Shown here: one piece after another, positions 1 to 8,099 of the stretch | Layout: each line of letters begins with the position of its first letter | How positions within the stretch are numbered: the stretch's first letter is position 1 | Assembly: GCF_040214835.1 (NCBI RefSeq) | Contig: NZ_CP157874.1 | Coordinates: 2,980,001 to 3,044,000 of the forward strand | From: Pseudomonas asiatica | GTDB lineage: Bacteria > Pseudomonadota > Gammaproteobacteria > Pseudomonadales > Pseudomonadaceae | Direction of reading: 5' to 3' | DNA: 64,000 nucleotides | The notes under the pieces: model-generated | Seen by the model: only the letters and a program-made list of their open reading frames with translations | Told to the model about the DNA's origin: nothing | Database searches by the model: none | Made by a program: the position numbers and the translations under genes

Positions 1-1
1 G

Positions 2-790
2 GTGGTCGCCATCAACTTCATCTTCACCGGCTGTTCCGACTCCTGCCCGGTGGAAACCGCCCGCCTGCGCCAGGTGCAGAAAATCCTCGGTGACCGGGTA
101 GGCAAGGACATCTTCCTCTACTCCATCAGCATCGACCCCTACAACGACACCCCCGCCACCCTCAAGCGCTACGCCGAAAAGTTCGGTATCGGCCCCGGCT
201 GGACGCTGCTCACCGGCGAGCCAGCCGATATCGAACAATTGCGCCGCAGCCTGGGCCTGTACATCGATGGCCTGGAAAACGGCCGCTCCAAAGACCACAA
301 CCTCAGCCTGATCATCGGCAACCAGGCCACCGGCCGCTGGATGAAAGCCTCGCCCTTCGAAAGCCCGTACATCCTCGCCGACCGCCTGGGCAACAGCCTG
401 CACAACTGGAAACAGGCCAGCGCCATGGCCAACGACTACGCGCAGGCTCCCGAGGTGCGCGCCCCCAGCAGTGGCGAGCAGCTGTTCCGTACCCGCTGCT
501 CGTCCTGCCACACCCTGGGCAACGCCGAACCAGGGCAGCCCGGCATCGGCCCCGACCTGCTGGGCGTGACCCGCCAGCGTGATGCCAACTGGCTGACCCG
601 CTGGCTGAAGGAGCCCGACCTGATGCTGGCCCAGAAAGACCCCTTGGCCATGCTGCTGTACGAACAGTACAACCGTGTGGCCATGCCCAACATGCGCCTG
701 GGCGATGCCGAAGTCAGCGCGCTGATGAGCTACATGGAGGAAGAAACCGCGCGCCTGCAGACGCCGCTGGCCGATAAGGGAAATCCTTAA
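2..790 (+). CDS. Sco1/SenC-type copper protein fused to cytochrome c, 5' partial
   Basis: The 5' end lies outside the window, so the GTG at position 2 is not a real start. The visible 262 residues hold a Sco/thioredoxin-like domain with the copper-binding CxxxCP motif (C11, C15 of the fragment) and the conserved distal His in KDHN (H99). A linker then leads to a class I cytochrome c domain with a CSSCH haem site (C166, C169, H170) and a likely Met ligand in AMPNM. Sco proteins deliver copper to the CuA site of cytochrome oxidase in the periplasm; the attached haem domain suggests electron transfer to or from that copper. A signal or anchor segment is expected upstream but cannot be seen. Confidence 0.9.
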   Translation: MVAINFIFTGCSDSCPVETARLRQVQKILGDRVGKDIFLYSISIDPYNDTPATLKRYAEKFGIGPGWTLLTGEPADIEQLRRSLGLYIDGLENGRSKDHNLSLIIGNQATGRWMKASPFESPYILADRLGNSLHNWKQASAMANDYAQAPEVRAPSSGEQLFRTRCSSCHTLGNAEPGQPGIGPDLLGVTRQRDANWLTRWLKEPDLMLAQKDPLAMLLYEQYNRVAMPNMRLGDAEVSALMSYMEEETARLQTPLADKGNP

Positions 791-871
791 AGGCAATTAG
801 CCATCAGTCATTAGGCTGTCATCTTACTGTCGTATTTTTCGACCATCACCCAGGGTCGGGAACTATCAGCA

Positions 872-3196
872 GTGATTCGCCGTTCGCTTTCATCCGCCAG
901 CCTTCTGCGGCTGCTGATCCTGATGCTCTGTGCCGCCACCCTGGCCTTTCTATGGGGGCTGCACGTTTCGCAGAAGGCCGCCGCCCGCCAGGACGCGCTG
1001 TCGGCCAAGGCCGCCGAGCACTTGAACCTGGCCAGTATCGTCGGCGAAAGCCTGCGCCAGCTGGTGGATCGTGCCCAGGCCGTGGGCCGGGTCACCCAGG
1101 ACGACATGAAGGTGCTGCGCCAGGGTAGCGTCAGCCTGGCGCGGATGCTTGCCGAAGACCCGGTCTTCAAGCGCATGAGCCTGTACGACCGGCAAGGCCG
1201 GCTGTTGTCTGCCAGCCATGCCGACGAGGCCGCCGAGCTGCCCGAAGACTGGTTGCGCCAGCTGCAGCGGCACGTTGCCCGCTACGGTTTCAAACCGTTC
1301 CTACCCAGCGTGCAGCCCCCCGGCCAACCGGCCACCCTGCCCAACTGGCACCTGCCCTTCCTGCTGCCGCTGACCAACCTGCCCGGCCGCGAAATCGACA
1401 ATATCCTGGTGGTGCAGCTGGACATCGGCTACCTGGCGGTGCTGCTACAGCACATCGACTTGGGCAGCAGCGGGCTGGTGCGCCTGTTGCAGGATGACGG
1501 CCTGGAGCGGTTGCGCATCGATAGCAGCGGCGTGGTGGTGGCCGGCGACGCCCTGCTGCCCGGGCTGCCGGACAGCGGCAGTGAAGCAGGCATGCTGACC
1601 CAGTACGCGGCCGGCGACCCGTACCAGAGCCTGTACCGGCGCCTGCCCGAGCGGGGTTTCAGCGTGGTGGTCAGCCAGCGCCAGGACGAAATCCTCGCGC
1701 CGTCGACACTGGCCTATTCCCGGCAGTTCTGGCTGAACCTGAGCATGACCCTGATGATCCTCGCCAGCCTGCTGTGGACCTTGCGCCTGTTGCGCAAGCG
1801 CCAGGAGGCCTTCAACGCGCTGGAACAGGCCCAGCAGGTCAACCAGCAGTTGATCGGCCGCCTCGAGGACGAACACCGGCGCAGCAGCCATGCCGCAGCT
1901 ACCGACCACCTCAGCGGCCTGCACAACCGGCGCCAGTTCGTCGAGGTGGCCAGCCAGGCGCTGACCCGGCAACGCGGCAAGCGCCGGCTGATGGCGATCC
2001 TGTTCATCGACATGGACCGTTTCAAGTCGATCAACGACTCGCTCGGGCACAAGATCGGCGACCTGCTGCTGCAGGCCGTGGCCGGGCGTATCCAGCGTCT
2101 GCTGGAGCCAGGCGACGAGGCTTCGCGCTTTGGTGGCGACGAGTTCGTGGTGCTGCTGGCCGGCGAGCGCAGCGAGGAACAGATCAATGCCTGGGTGCGC
2201 GTACTGGTGCAGAAGCTGTCGGCCACCTACGCGCTGGACGGCCAGGAGGTCAACACCAGCCCCAGCGTGGGCGTGAGCATCTGCCCGCGCGATGGCCAGG
2301 ACATCGACAGCCTGATCCGCAGTGCCGATGCCGCGATGTACTCGGCCAAGCAGGCCGGGCGCGCCCAGTACCGTTTCTTCGACCCGTCGCTGAACCTGGC
2401 CGACATCCACGCCTTCACCCTCGAACAGGCCTTCGGCAGCGCCCTGGCCGAGCGCCAGTTCGTGCTGCACTACCAGCCACAGATCCGCCTCGACACCCAG
2501 CAGGTGCTGGGCTACGAAGCGCTGGTGCGCTGGGACCACCCCGAGTTCGGCCTGCTGTACCCGGACCGGTTCATTGACCTTGCCGAGCGCAGCGGCTTCA
2601 TTGTCGAACTGGGCTGGGAGGTGCTGCGCCTGGCCTGCGAGGCCTTGTCGGGTTGGGACGCCCAGGGCCGGGAGACGCGGCTGGCGGTCAATGTATCCGC
2701 CCTGCAGCTACGCCAGGCGGACTTCGCTGCACGGCTATTGAGCAAACTGCAGCAGTACGCCATCGCCCCACAGCGGCTGGAGCTGGAAATCACCGAAACC
2801 ACCATCCTCGACCCCGAAGGCACGGCGGTGGCGCACCTGCACACCCTGCGCGACGCTGGCCTGGGCATCAGCCTGGACGATTTCGGCCGCGGCTACGCCG
2901 GCTTCGCCCACCTGCACTCGCTGCCGCTGAGCAAACTGAAGATCGACCGCTCGCTGATTGCGCCGCTGTCCAACAGCCACGACGACAGCCCGATCGTGTC
3001 GTCCACCATCATCCTTGCCAAACGCCTGGGCCTGGAAGTGGTGGCCGAAGGCGTGGAAACCCGCGAACAAGTGGTGTGCCTGAAGCTTGCCGGCTGCGAT
3101 ATCGCCCAGGGCTACCACTTCAGCCGGCCGCTGTCGCCGGCGCAGATGCGTGACTACCCGCTCTTCAACGGTGTCGAGGACAAGGCCTGCGTGTAA
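872..3196 (+). CDS. Membrane GGDEF-EAL c-di-GMP turnover protein with periplasmic sensor
   Basis: The 774-residue protein begins at GTG 872. A membrane segment at about residues 10-30, a periplasmic region of roughly 250 residues and a second membrane segment at about 284-305 form a sensor module. A GGDEF domain follows (intact GGDEF near residue 420), then an EAL domain (EAL in YEALVRW near 548). The EAL domain keeps the usual catalytic set: NVSALQL, ELEITET, DDFGRGY, KIDRS and EGVET. Both domains look competent, so it may make or degrade c-di-GMP. The product-inhibition RxxD I-site just before GGDEF reads EPGD, so feedback inhibition is probably lost. It appears to be transcribed alone, with a REPIN directly downstream. 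Confidence 0.93.
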   Translation: MIRRSLSSASLLRLLILMLCAATLAFLWGLHVSQKAAARQDALSAKAAEHLNLASIVGESLRQLVDRAQAVGRVTQDDMKVLRQGSVSLARMLAEDPVFKRMSLYDRQGRLLSASHADEAAELPEDWLRQLQRHVARYGFKPFLPSVQPPGQPATLPNWHLPFLLPLTNLPGREIDNILVVQLDIGYLAVLLQHIDLGSSGLVRLLQDDGLERLRIDSSGVVVAGDALLPGLPDSGSEAGMLTQYAAGDPYQSLYRRLPERGFSVVVSQRQDEILAPSTLAYSRQFWLNLSMTLMILASLLWTLRLLRKRQEAFNALEQAQQVNQQLIGRLEDEHRRSSHAAATDHLSGLHNRRQFVEVASQALTRQRGKRRLMAILFIDMDRFKSINDSLGHKIGDLLLQAVAGRIQRLLEPGDEASRFGGDEFVVLLAGERSEEQINAWVRVLVQKLSATYALDGQEVNTSPSVGVSICPRDGQDIDSLIRSADAAMYSAKQAGRAQYRFFDPSLNLADIHAFTLEQAFGSALAERQFVLHYQPQIRLDTQQVLGYEALVRWDHPEFGLLYPDRFIDLAERSGFIVELGWEVLRLACEALSGWDAQGRETRLAVNVSALQLRQADFAARLLSKLQQYAIAPQRLELEITETTILDPEGTAVAHLHTLRDAGLGISLDDFGRGYAGFAHLHSLPLSKLKIDRSLIAPLSNSHDDSPIVSSTIILAKRLGLEVVAEGVETREQVVCLKLAGCDIAQGYHFSRPLSPAQMRDYPLFNGVEDKACV

Positions 3197-3209
3197 CGCA
3201 AGCCAGATC

Positions 3210-3329
3210 GGGGCTGCTTCGCAGCCCATCGCGACACAAGGCCGCTCCCACAGGTACAGCGCTGGACCTGCAGGCAGCGCAACCCTGTGGGAGCGGCCTT
3301 GTGTCGCGAAAGGGGCGCAAAGCGCCCCC
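3210..3329. repeat. REPIN (ACACAAGGCCGC type)
   Basis: Two inverted REP arms of the form CGACACAAGGCCGCTCCCACAG face each other, each bordered by a GC-rich hairpin (GGGCTGC-TTC-GCAGCCC on the left, GGGGCGC-AAA-GCGCCCC on the right). It lies between the GGDEF-EAL gene and the recombinase and could also act as a transcript 3' end. Confidence 0.85.
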
Positions 3330-3410
3330 GACAATCCCGCCAGCATCGCAGTCAGGACAGGCAACCCATTTCGGTTTATCGTGTGCCCATCATCTACTCG
3401 CACCCGCACC

Positions 3411-4361
3411 ATGACCGACATCGAGCGCTACCTCCGCGCCGCCACCCGTGACAACACCCGGCGCAGCTACCAGGCCGCCATCGAGCATTTCGAAACCCAC
3501 TGGGGCGGTTTTCTGCCGGCCACGGCCGAGAGCATCGCCCGCTACCTGGCCGACCACGCCGATAAGCATGCCGTCAGCACCCTGCGCCAGCGCCTGGCGG
3601 CGCTCAGCCAATGGCACGTCGCCCAAGGTTTCCCCGACCCGACCAAGGCGCCGCTGGTGCGCCAGGTGCTACGCGGCATCCGCACCTTGCACCCGACCCC
3701 GCCCAGGCAGGCCGCGCCGCTGTTGCTGCAGCACCTGCAAAGCGCAGTGGAATGTTTCGAAGAAGAAGCCCGCCAGGCCCGGGAACAGCATGACCTGGCC
3801 ACCCTGCGCCGGGCGCGTCGCGACGCTGCGCTGCTGTTGCTGGGTTTCTGGCGCGGTTTTCGGGGTGATGAACTGGCACGCCTGCGCGTGGAACACATCC
3901 AGGCCGAGGCTGGTGTCGGCATCACCCTGTTCCTGCCGCGCAGCAAGGGCGACCGCGAGGCCCAGGGCGTACAACACCGCACCCCGGCCCTCAAGGCCTT
4001 GTGCCCGGTCATGGCCTACCTGCAATGGCTGGAAGTCGCCGGCATCGCCCATGGGCCGGTGTTCCGCAAGCTCGACCGCTGGGGCAACCTCGGCGACACC
4101 GCGCTCAACAGCAACAGCCTGGTCGGCCTGCTGCGGCGCATGCTGGAGCGCGCCGGGGTACCGGCGGCGCTGTATACCGGCCACTCGCTGCGCCGTGGCT
4201 TCGCCACCTGGGCCACGGCCAACGGTTGGGAGTTGAAGGCGCTGATGAGCTATGTGGGCTGGAAAGACGCCAAGTCGGCATTGCGCTACATCGACGCGGC
4301 GCAGCGCTTTGGCGAACTGGCCGTGCTACCGGCCAGCCAGGCGCAAAAGCTCATTCCTTGA
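3411..4361 (+). CDS. Tyrosine recombinase/integrase (orphan)
   Basis: The start chosen is ATG 3411 (316 residues); the reading frame stays open upstream but only through the REPIN. The N-terminal part (about 1-95) is a SAM-like core-binding domain. The catalytic domain has Arg in FRGDEL (R151), a candidate Lys (K179), the H258-x-x-R261 pair in TGHSLRRG, W284 in the His/Trp position, and the nucleophile Y293 in ALRYID. All catalytic residues are therefore present. No excisionase, relaxase, attachment-site duplication or phage gene is nearby, so its substrate is unknown. Its 3' end overlaps the convergent SMP-30 gene by 11 bp. Confidence 0.88.
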   Translation: MTDIERYLRAATRDNTRRSYQAAIEHFETHWGGFLPATAESIARYLADHADKHAVSTLRQRLAALSQWHVAQGFPDPTKAPLVRQVLRGIRTLHPTPPRQAAPLLLQHLQSAVECFEEEARQAREQHDLATLRRARRDAALLLLGFWRGFRGDELARLRVEHIQAEAGVGITLFLPRSKGDREAQGVQHRTPALKALCPVMAYLQWLEVAGIAHGPVFRKLDRWGNLGDTALNSNSLVGLLRRMLERAGVPAALYTGHSLRRGFATWATANGWELKALMSYVGWKDAKSALRYIDAAQRFGELAVLPASQAQKLIP

Positions 4362-5346
4362 AGGTGTGCCGGGCGATGCCGCCAATTTCCGGGCTGATGG
4401 CATACAGGTCGCCAGCGTCGGGGTAATGGTGCAGGTCTTCGGCACTCATGCCGAAGCGCGCGGTACTGATGAACAAGGTGTTCATCCCCGCTCCGCCAAA
4501 GCAGCAACTGGTGGGGCACGGCACTGGCATCAGCACCTGGTCGGTGAGGTGGCCGTGGCGGTCATAGCGCAGCAGGCAACTGCCATGGTACTGGCACACC
4601 CACAGGCCGCCTTCGCGGTCCAGTGCAAGGCCGTCCGGCCGCCCTAGTTCGGCAGGGGTTTCGGCAAACAGGGTGACCGCACCAAGACGGCCTTCGGCCA
4701 GGTACCTGGCGCGGTAGATCGAGCGCGCCGCCGAATCGACGAAGTACACCGTGTGGCCATCCTGCGACCAGGCCAGGCCGGTGGGCAACGCCATGTCGTC
4801 GTGGATCACCTGGTCGCTCAACTGCCCGTCAAAGCGGAACAGCGCCCCGGTGTTGCCACTCAGGGCATCGTCCATCAGCCCGGTTACGAAGCGGCCCTGC
4901 GGGTCGCAGGCGCCGTCGTTGAAACGGTAGGTCGAACGTGGGTGAACCGAGACCGAATGCCGGCGTACCTTGCGCAGCGGCACGTCGAAGATGGCCACGC
5001 TGGCGTCTTCGGTGAAAATCAGGTTGCCCTGGTCGGTCAACGCCAACGCGCCGATGCGTGCCGCGGATTCGTACAGGCACTCGGCTTCGCCATCGGGCGT
5101 CAGGCGGTTGATACGGCCGCCAGAGATATCGACGAAGTACAACGCGCCGCTGCATTCATCCCAGACCAGGCTTTCGCCCAGGTCGGCGCGGGTGTTGGCG
5201 ACGTTGACTGGCACATGGCTGCATGCCTTGAGGCGGTTACGCAGTTCGCCCACCTCCGCCAGCGTCATGGAACAGGCCAGTCCCAGGCCCTGTGCGGCAT
5301 CGGTGAAGACCGCAACGTTGTCGTGGAAAGGCTCTGTGACGGGCAT
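4351..5346 (-). CDS. SMP-30/gluconolactonase/LRE family lactonase-like protein
   Basis: The 331-residue protein has a six-bladed propeller of the SMP-30 family: the metal-ligand Glu in LGESLVWDE, the substrate-pocket segment YRFNDGACDPQGRF, and the Asp in RPDGLALD. Relatives hydrolyse sugar lactones to aldonic acids. About 50 residues precede the first propeller motif, longer than usual; an internal ATG (MTLAEVGEL) would give a shorter product. It is divergent from a LysR gene across an AT-rich region holding a perfect dyad, so that regulator probably controls it. The nearby glycerate kinase cluster suggests sugar-acid catabolism, but the substrate cannot be named. Confidence 0.85.
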   Translation of the reverse strand: MPVTEPFHDNVAVFTDAAQGLGLACSMTLAEVGELRNRLKACSHVPVNVANTRADLGESLVWDECSGALYFVDISGGRINRLTPDGEAECLYESAARIGALALTDQGNLIFTEDASVAIFDVPLRKVRRHSVSVHPRSTYRFNDGACDPQGRFVTGLMDDALSGNTGALFRFDGQLSDQVIHDDMALPTGLAWSQDGHTVYFVDSAARSIYRARYLAEGRLGAVTLFAETPAELGRPDGLALDREGGLWVCQYHGSCLLRYDRHGHLTDQVLMPVPCPTSCCFGGAGMNTLFISTARFGMSAEDLHHYPDAGDLYAISPEIGGIARHTFKE

Positions 5347-5423
5347 TTGCTGGCTACCTTCGATTCTCCTTTCTACGATAACAACAAAAAAATCAATGAC
5401 TTAATATTAAAAGCATGTAACTT

Positions 5424-5442
5424 TGATATCTCATGGATATCA
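5424..5442. promoter_or_regulatory. Perfect dyad, likely LysR operator
   Basis: TGATATC-TCATG-GATATCA is a perfect 7-5-7 inverted repeat in the AT-rich gap between the SMP-30 gene (start 5346) and the divergent LysR gene (start 5474). Its place and shape suit a LysR-type recognition site controlling both promoters; this is inference. Confidence 0.6.
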
Positions 5443-5473
5443 CCGCCGGTTCACCGGGCCGAAGGACCGCAGG

Positions 5474-6427
5474 ATGATCGAGACACGTTTGCTTCGGCAG
5501 TTCGTTGCCGTGGCCGAAGAGCTGCACTTCCACAAGGCCGCCGAGCGCCTGCACATGGCGCAACCACCGCTGAGCCAGGCGATTGGTCGCCTCGAGGACA
5601 AGCTCGGTTTCAGCCTGTTCCTGCGCAACAAGCGCGGGGTACGGCTGACTGCTGCGGGCACGGCCTTCCTCGACACCGCCTACCGCACGCTGGCCGAGCT
5701 GGAACAGGGCATCGAGTATGCGCGCAATGTGTCCGCCGGCATCTGCGGCAAGCTGGACATCACCGCCATTTCCATCGCTTATTACGAGTCGCTGCTCACC
5801 ACCTTGCGCCGCTTTCGCGAGGCGTACCCGAACGTGCAGCTGACCATCCGCGAGATGCCATCGGCCTCGCAGGCCAAGGCCCTGCTGGCCGGTGAGGCGG
5901 ATATCGGCTTCATGCGCAGGTTGCCGTTGCCGGCAGGCACCCTAGAGTCACGTTTGCTGCTCGACGAGCAAATCGTCATGGCCCTGCCCACCCGCCATGC
6001 CAAAGCACGGGAGGGGGCGGTAGACCTGCGCGAGTTCGCTGATGAGGATTTCGTCTTCACCCCGCAAGCCCTGGGCAGCGGCTACCACGCGCAGTTGACG
6101 GCGCTGTGCGAGGCGGCGGGTTTCTACCCCAGGGTGGTGCAGGAAGCGGCACAGGTCCACACCCTGCTCGGCCTGGTGGCCTGTGGTTTTGGCGTGGCCC
6201 TGGTGCCGGCCTCGTTCATCGGCTCCATACCGCGCGAGCGCGTGCAGTTCCGAGCAATCCTGCCAATCGACGACCAGCCCACCCCGGGCCTGGGCTTGTA
6301 CATGAAATGGAACGCCCGGAATGCTTCACCGGCGCTGGCCAACTTCATTGCCATGTTCGAGAACCCGGGCGTCGCTGGGCATCAGGGGCACTGTCCAGGA
6401 ACAGCACCACATAACCCCCTCTCATAG
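5474..6427 (+). CDS. LysR-family transcriptional regulator
   Basis: The start chosen is ATG 5474, preceded by a CAGG-type ribosome site; upstream in-frame codons would run through the operator dyad. The 317 residues hold an N-terminal winged helix-turn-helix (LHFHKAAERLHMAQPPLSQAIGRLE, about residues 18-42, shown here in two overlapping halves of the standard LysR motif) and a periplasmic-binding-like effector domain from about residue 90. It is close to the CatR/BenM-like subgroup in its start (IETRLLRQF). Its natural target is the divergent SMP-30 gene. The stop codon lies inside an extended REP-flank element shared with three other loci in the window. Confidence 0.88.
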   Translation: MIETRLLRQFVAVAEELHFHKAAERLHMAQPPLSQAIGRLEDKLGFSLFLRNKRGVRLTAAGTAFLDTAYRTLAELEQGIEYARNVSAGICGKLDITAISIAYYESLLTTLRRFREAYPNVQLTIREMPSASQAKALLAGEADIGFMRRLPLPAGTLESRLLLDEQIVMALPTRHAKAREGAVDLREFADEDFVFTPQALGSGYHAQLTALCEAAGFYPRVVQEAAQVHTLLGLVACGFGVALVPASFIGSIPRERVQFRAILPIDDQPTPGLGLYMKWNARNASPALANFIAMFENPGVAGHQGHCPGTAPHNPLS

Positions 6428-6470
6428 AACGGCACATGACTCATTGAATTAGCAGGGGCCCTGTGGGAGC
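6421..6470. repeat. Extended REP-flank element, copy A
   Basis: Fifty bases here match 62936-62985 at 47 of 50 positions. The element has a TGACTCATTGAATTA-like dyad, then CAGGGGCCCTG, then the REP tail CTGTGGGAGC. It includes the LysR stop codon. See the findings for all four copies. Confidence 0.7.
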
Positions 6471-6537
6471 TGCTGGTCACTGTGTTTGGTATGGATACGA
6501 TCGCGTTCATACCTGTCCTTCTTGTGTCGCCTGTACT

Positions 6538-6689
6538 GGCCTCTTCGCGGGTAAACCCGCTCCCACAGGATCACCGCAAATGCTGAATCCGTGCAGTCCC
6601 TGTGGGAGCGGCTTTAGCCGCGAACACCGGCGCAGCCGGTGCCATGCACCGCGTTGAATTCTTCGCGGCTAAAGCCGCTCCCACAGGGT
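6538..6689. repeat. REP plus REPIN (mixed arm types)
   Basis: A single REP with the core CGCGGGTAAACCCGC lies at about 6538-6569. A REPIN of the GCGGCTTTAGCCGC type follows at 6599-6689, with the internal spacer CACCGGCGCAGCCGGTG. They lie between the convergent LysR and glycerate kinase genes, fill most of that gap and may serve as the shared 3' end. Confidence 0.85.
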
Positions 6690-6716
6690 ACGCGGACCGC
6701 TTGCGAATTCAGTTCT

Positions 6717-7877
6717 CTACGCAACAGCGCAGCCCAAGGGACTCTGCGTTGCGCAGCGCCACAGCCGCCCGATATCACAAGCCCGCGCCCGCAGCAGCTC
6801 AGCGGCATTGGCACATGCCTGCTCCAGGCTCATCGGCCCGCTGGCCAGGGCAAAGGCAGCATCGACACCATGGGCATACAGCTGCTGGTAGCCTTCACCC
6901 AAGGTCCCGGCCAGCACCACCACCGGCACCCCGTGGCGCTTGGCAACCCGGGCCACGCCCATCGGCGTCTTGCCACGCAAGGTCTGGGCGTCGAAGCGAC
7001 CTTCGCCAGTCACCACCAGGTCTGCGCCCTGCACCAAGGCATCCAGGCCGGCCAGTTCGGCCACCACTTCCACCCCTGGGCGGAACTGCGCGCCCATGAA
7101 AGCACGCGCGGCGAACCCCATGCCGCCGGCAGCGCCACAGCCAGGGTAGTCCCGCACATCCTCACCCAGCAGCAGCGCACAATGGTCGGCAAAATGCCCC
7201 AGGGCCTGGTCCAGCGCCTGCACCTGCTGTGGGTTGGCGCCCTTCTGCGGGCCGAAGATCGCCGAGGCGCCATTGGCGCCACACAGCGGGTTGTCGACGT
7301 CTGCTGCGACTTCGAACTGCACCTCGGCCAGGCGCGGGTCGAGGTCGCTGGCATCGATGCGGGCCAGCTTGGCCAAGGCCAGGCCGCCCTCTTCCAGCGC
7401 TTGCCCATCGGCGTCCAGCAGGCGCAGGCCCAGCGCCCGCAACATGCCGCTGCCCGCGTCGTTGGTGGCGCTGCCGCCGATGGCCAGCACTACCCGTTGC
7501 GCGCCGGCGGCCAGGGCGGCGGCAATCAGCTCGCCGGTGCCCCAGGTGCTGCTGCGGCAGGCATCGCGCTGGCCTGGCGGCACCAACTGCAGGCCACTGG
7601 CCTGGGCCATTTCGATGATCGCCGTGCGGCTTTGCGGCAGCCAGCCCCAGCCCGCCTCCACGCTTTGCCCCAGCGGCCCGCGCACGGTCTGACGACGCAG
7701 TTCGCCGTGGCTGGCAGCGAGAATCGCATCCATGGTGCCTTCGCCACCGTCGGCCATCGGGCACTCGACCAGCTCGGCCTCCGGCCAGGCCTCGCCCAGG
7801 CCCGCCGCAATGGCGCGGGCGACACCGGCAGCGTCGAGGCTGTCCTTGAACGAGTCGGGGGCAATGACGATCTTCAT
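6717..7877 (-). CDS. Glycerate kinase (type I, GarK/GlxK family)
   Basis: The start is ATG 7877 behind an AGGAG-type site, giving 386 residues, the normal length for the family. Family hallmarks are the N-terminal MKIVIAPDSFKDSL, the ADGGEGT segment, AIGGSATNDAG and the GEGRFD motif. The enzyme phosphorylates D-glycerate to a phosphoglycerate that enters lower glycolysis, in the cytoplasm. A REPIN separates it from the upstream cdaR-like gene, so it probably has its own promoter (7878-7984). With the CdaR-type regulator and MFS carrier it forms a glycerate or aldarate utilisation group. Confidence 0.93.
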   Translation of the reverse strand: MKIVIAPDSFKDSLDAAGVARAIAAGLGEAWPEAELVECPMADGGEGTMDAILAASHGELRRQTVRGPLGQSVEAGWGWLPQSRTAIIEMAQASGLQLVPPGQRDACRSSTWGTGELIAAALAAGAQRVVLAIGGSATNDAGSGMLRALGLRLLDADGQALEEGGLALAKLARIDASDLDPRLAEVQFEVAADVDNPLCGANGASAIFGPQKGANPQQVQALDQALGHFADHCALLLGEDVRDYPGCGAAGGMGFAARAFMGAQFRPGVEVVAELAGLDALVQGADLVVTGEGRFDAQTLRGKTPMGVARVAKRHGVPVVVLAGTLGEGYQQLYAHGVDAAFALASGPMSLEQACANAAELLRARACDIGRLWRCATQSPLGCAVA

Positions 7878-7984
7878 GGGGTTTCTCCTGTCCTGATGAG
7901 CGGCATGCTGACAGGTGGCTGCCAAGGAGGCCTCGGTCAAATGCACAAAACGCCGGGCGGGTTGTTTGGGCAGATGCCTTTCGC

Positions 7985-8094
7985 CTGCACTGGCCCTATC
8001 GCCGGCATGCCTGCTCCCACAGGTTCAACACAGGCCTGAGAGCATCATGCATCCTGTGGGAGCTGGCTTGCCGGCGATAGGGCTGGTGCAGGCA
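7985..8094. repeat. REPIN (CGCCGGCAAGC type)
   Basis: Inverted arms of the form TATCGCCGGCatgCctGCTCCCACAGG and CCTGTGGGAGCtgGcttGCCGGCGATA surround a spacer of about 30 bp. It directly follows the stop of the CdaR-type gene and separates it from the glycerate kinase gene. Confidence 0.83.
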
Positions 8095-8099
8095 GCCCT

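Noticed and set aside
3411-5346. Remnant prophage or genomic island at the recombinase
   Set aside because: Neighbouring genes are ordinary metabolic genes of normal composition, and no tRNA or direct repeat was found.
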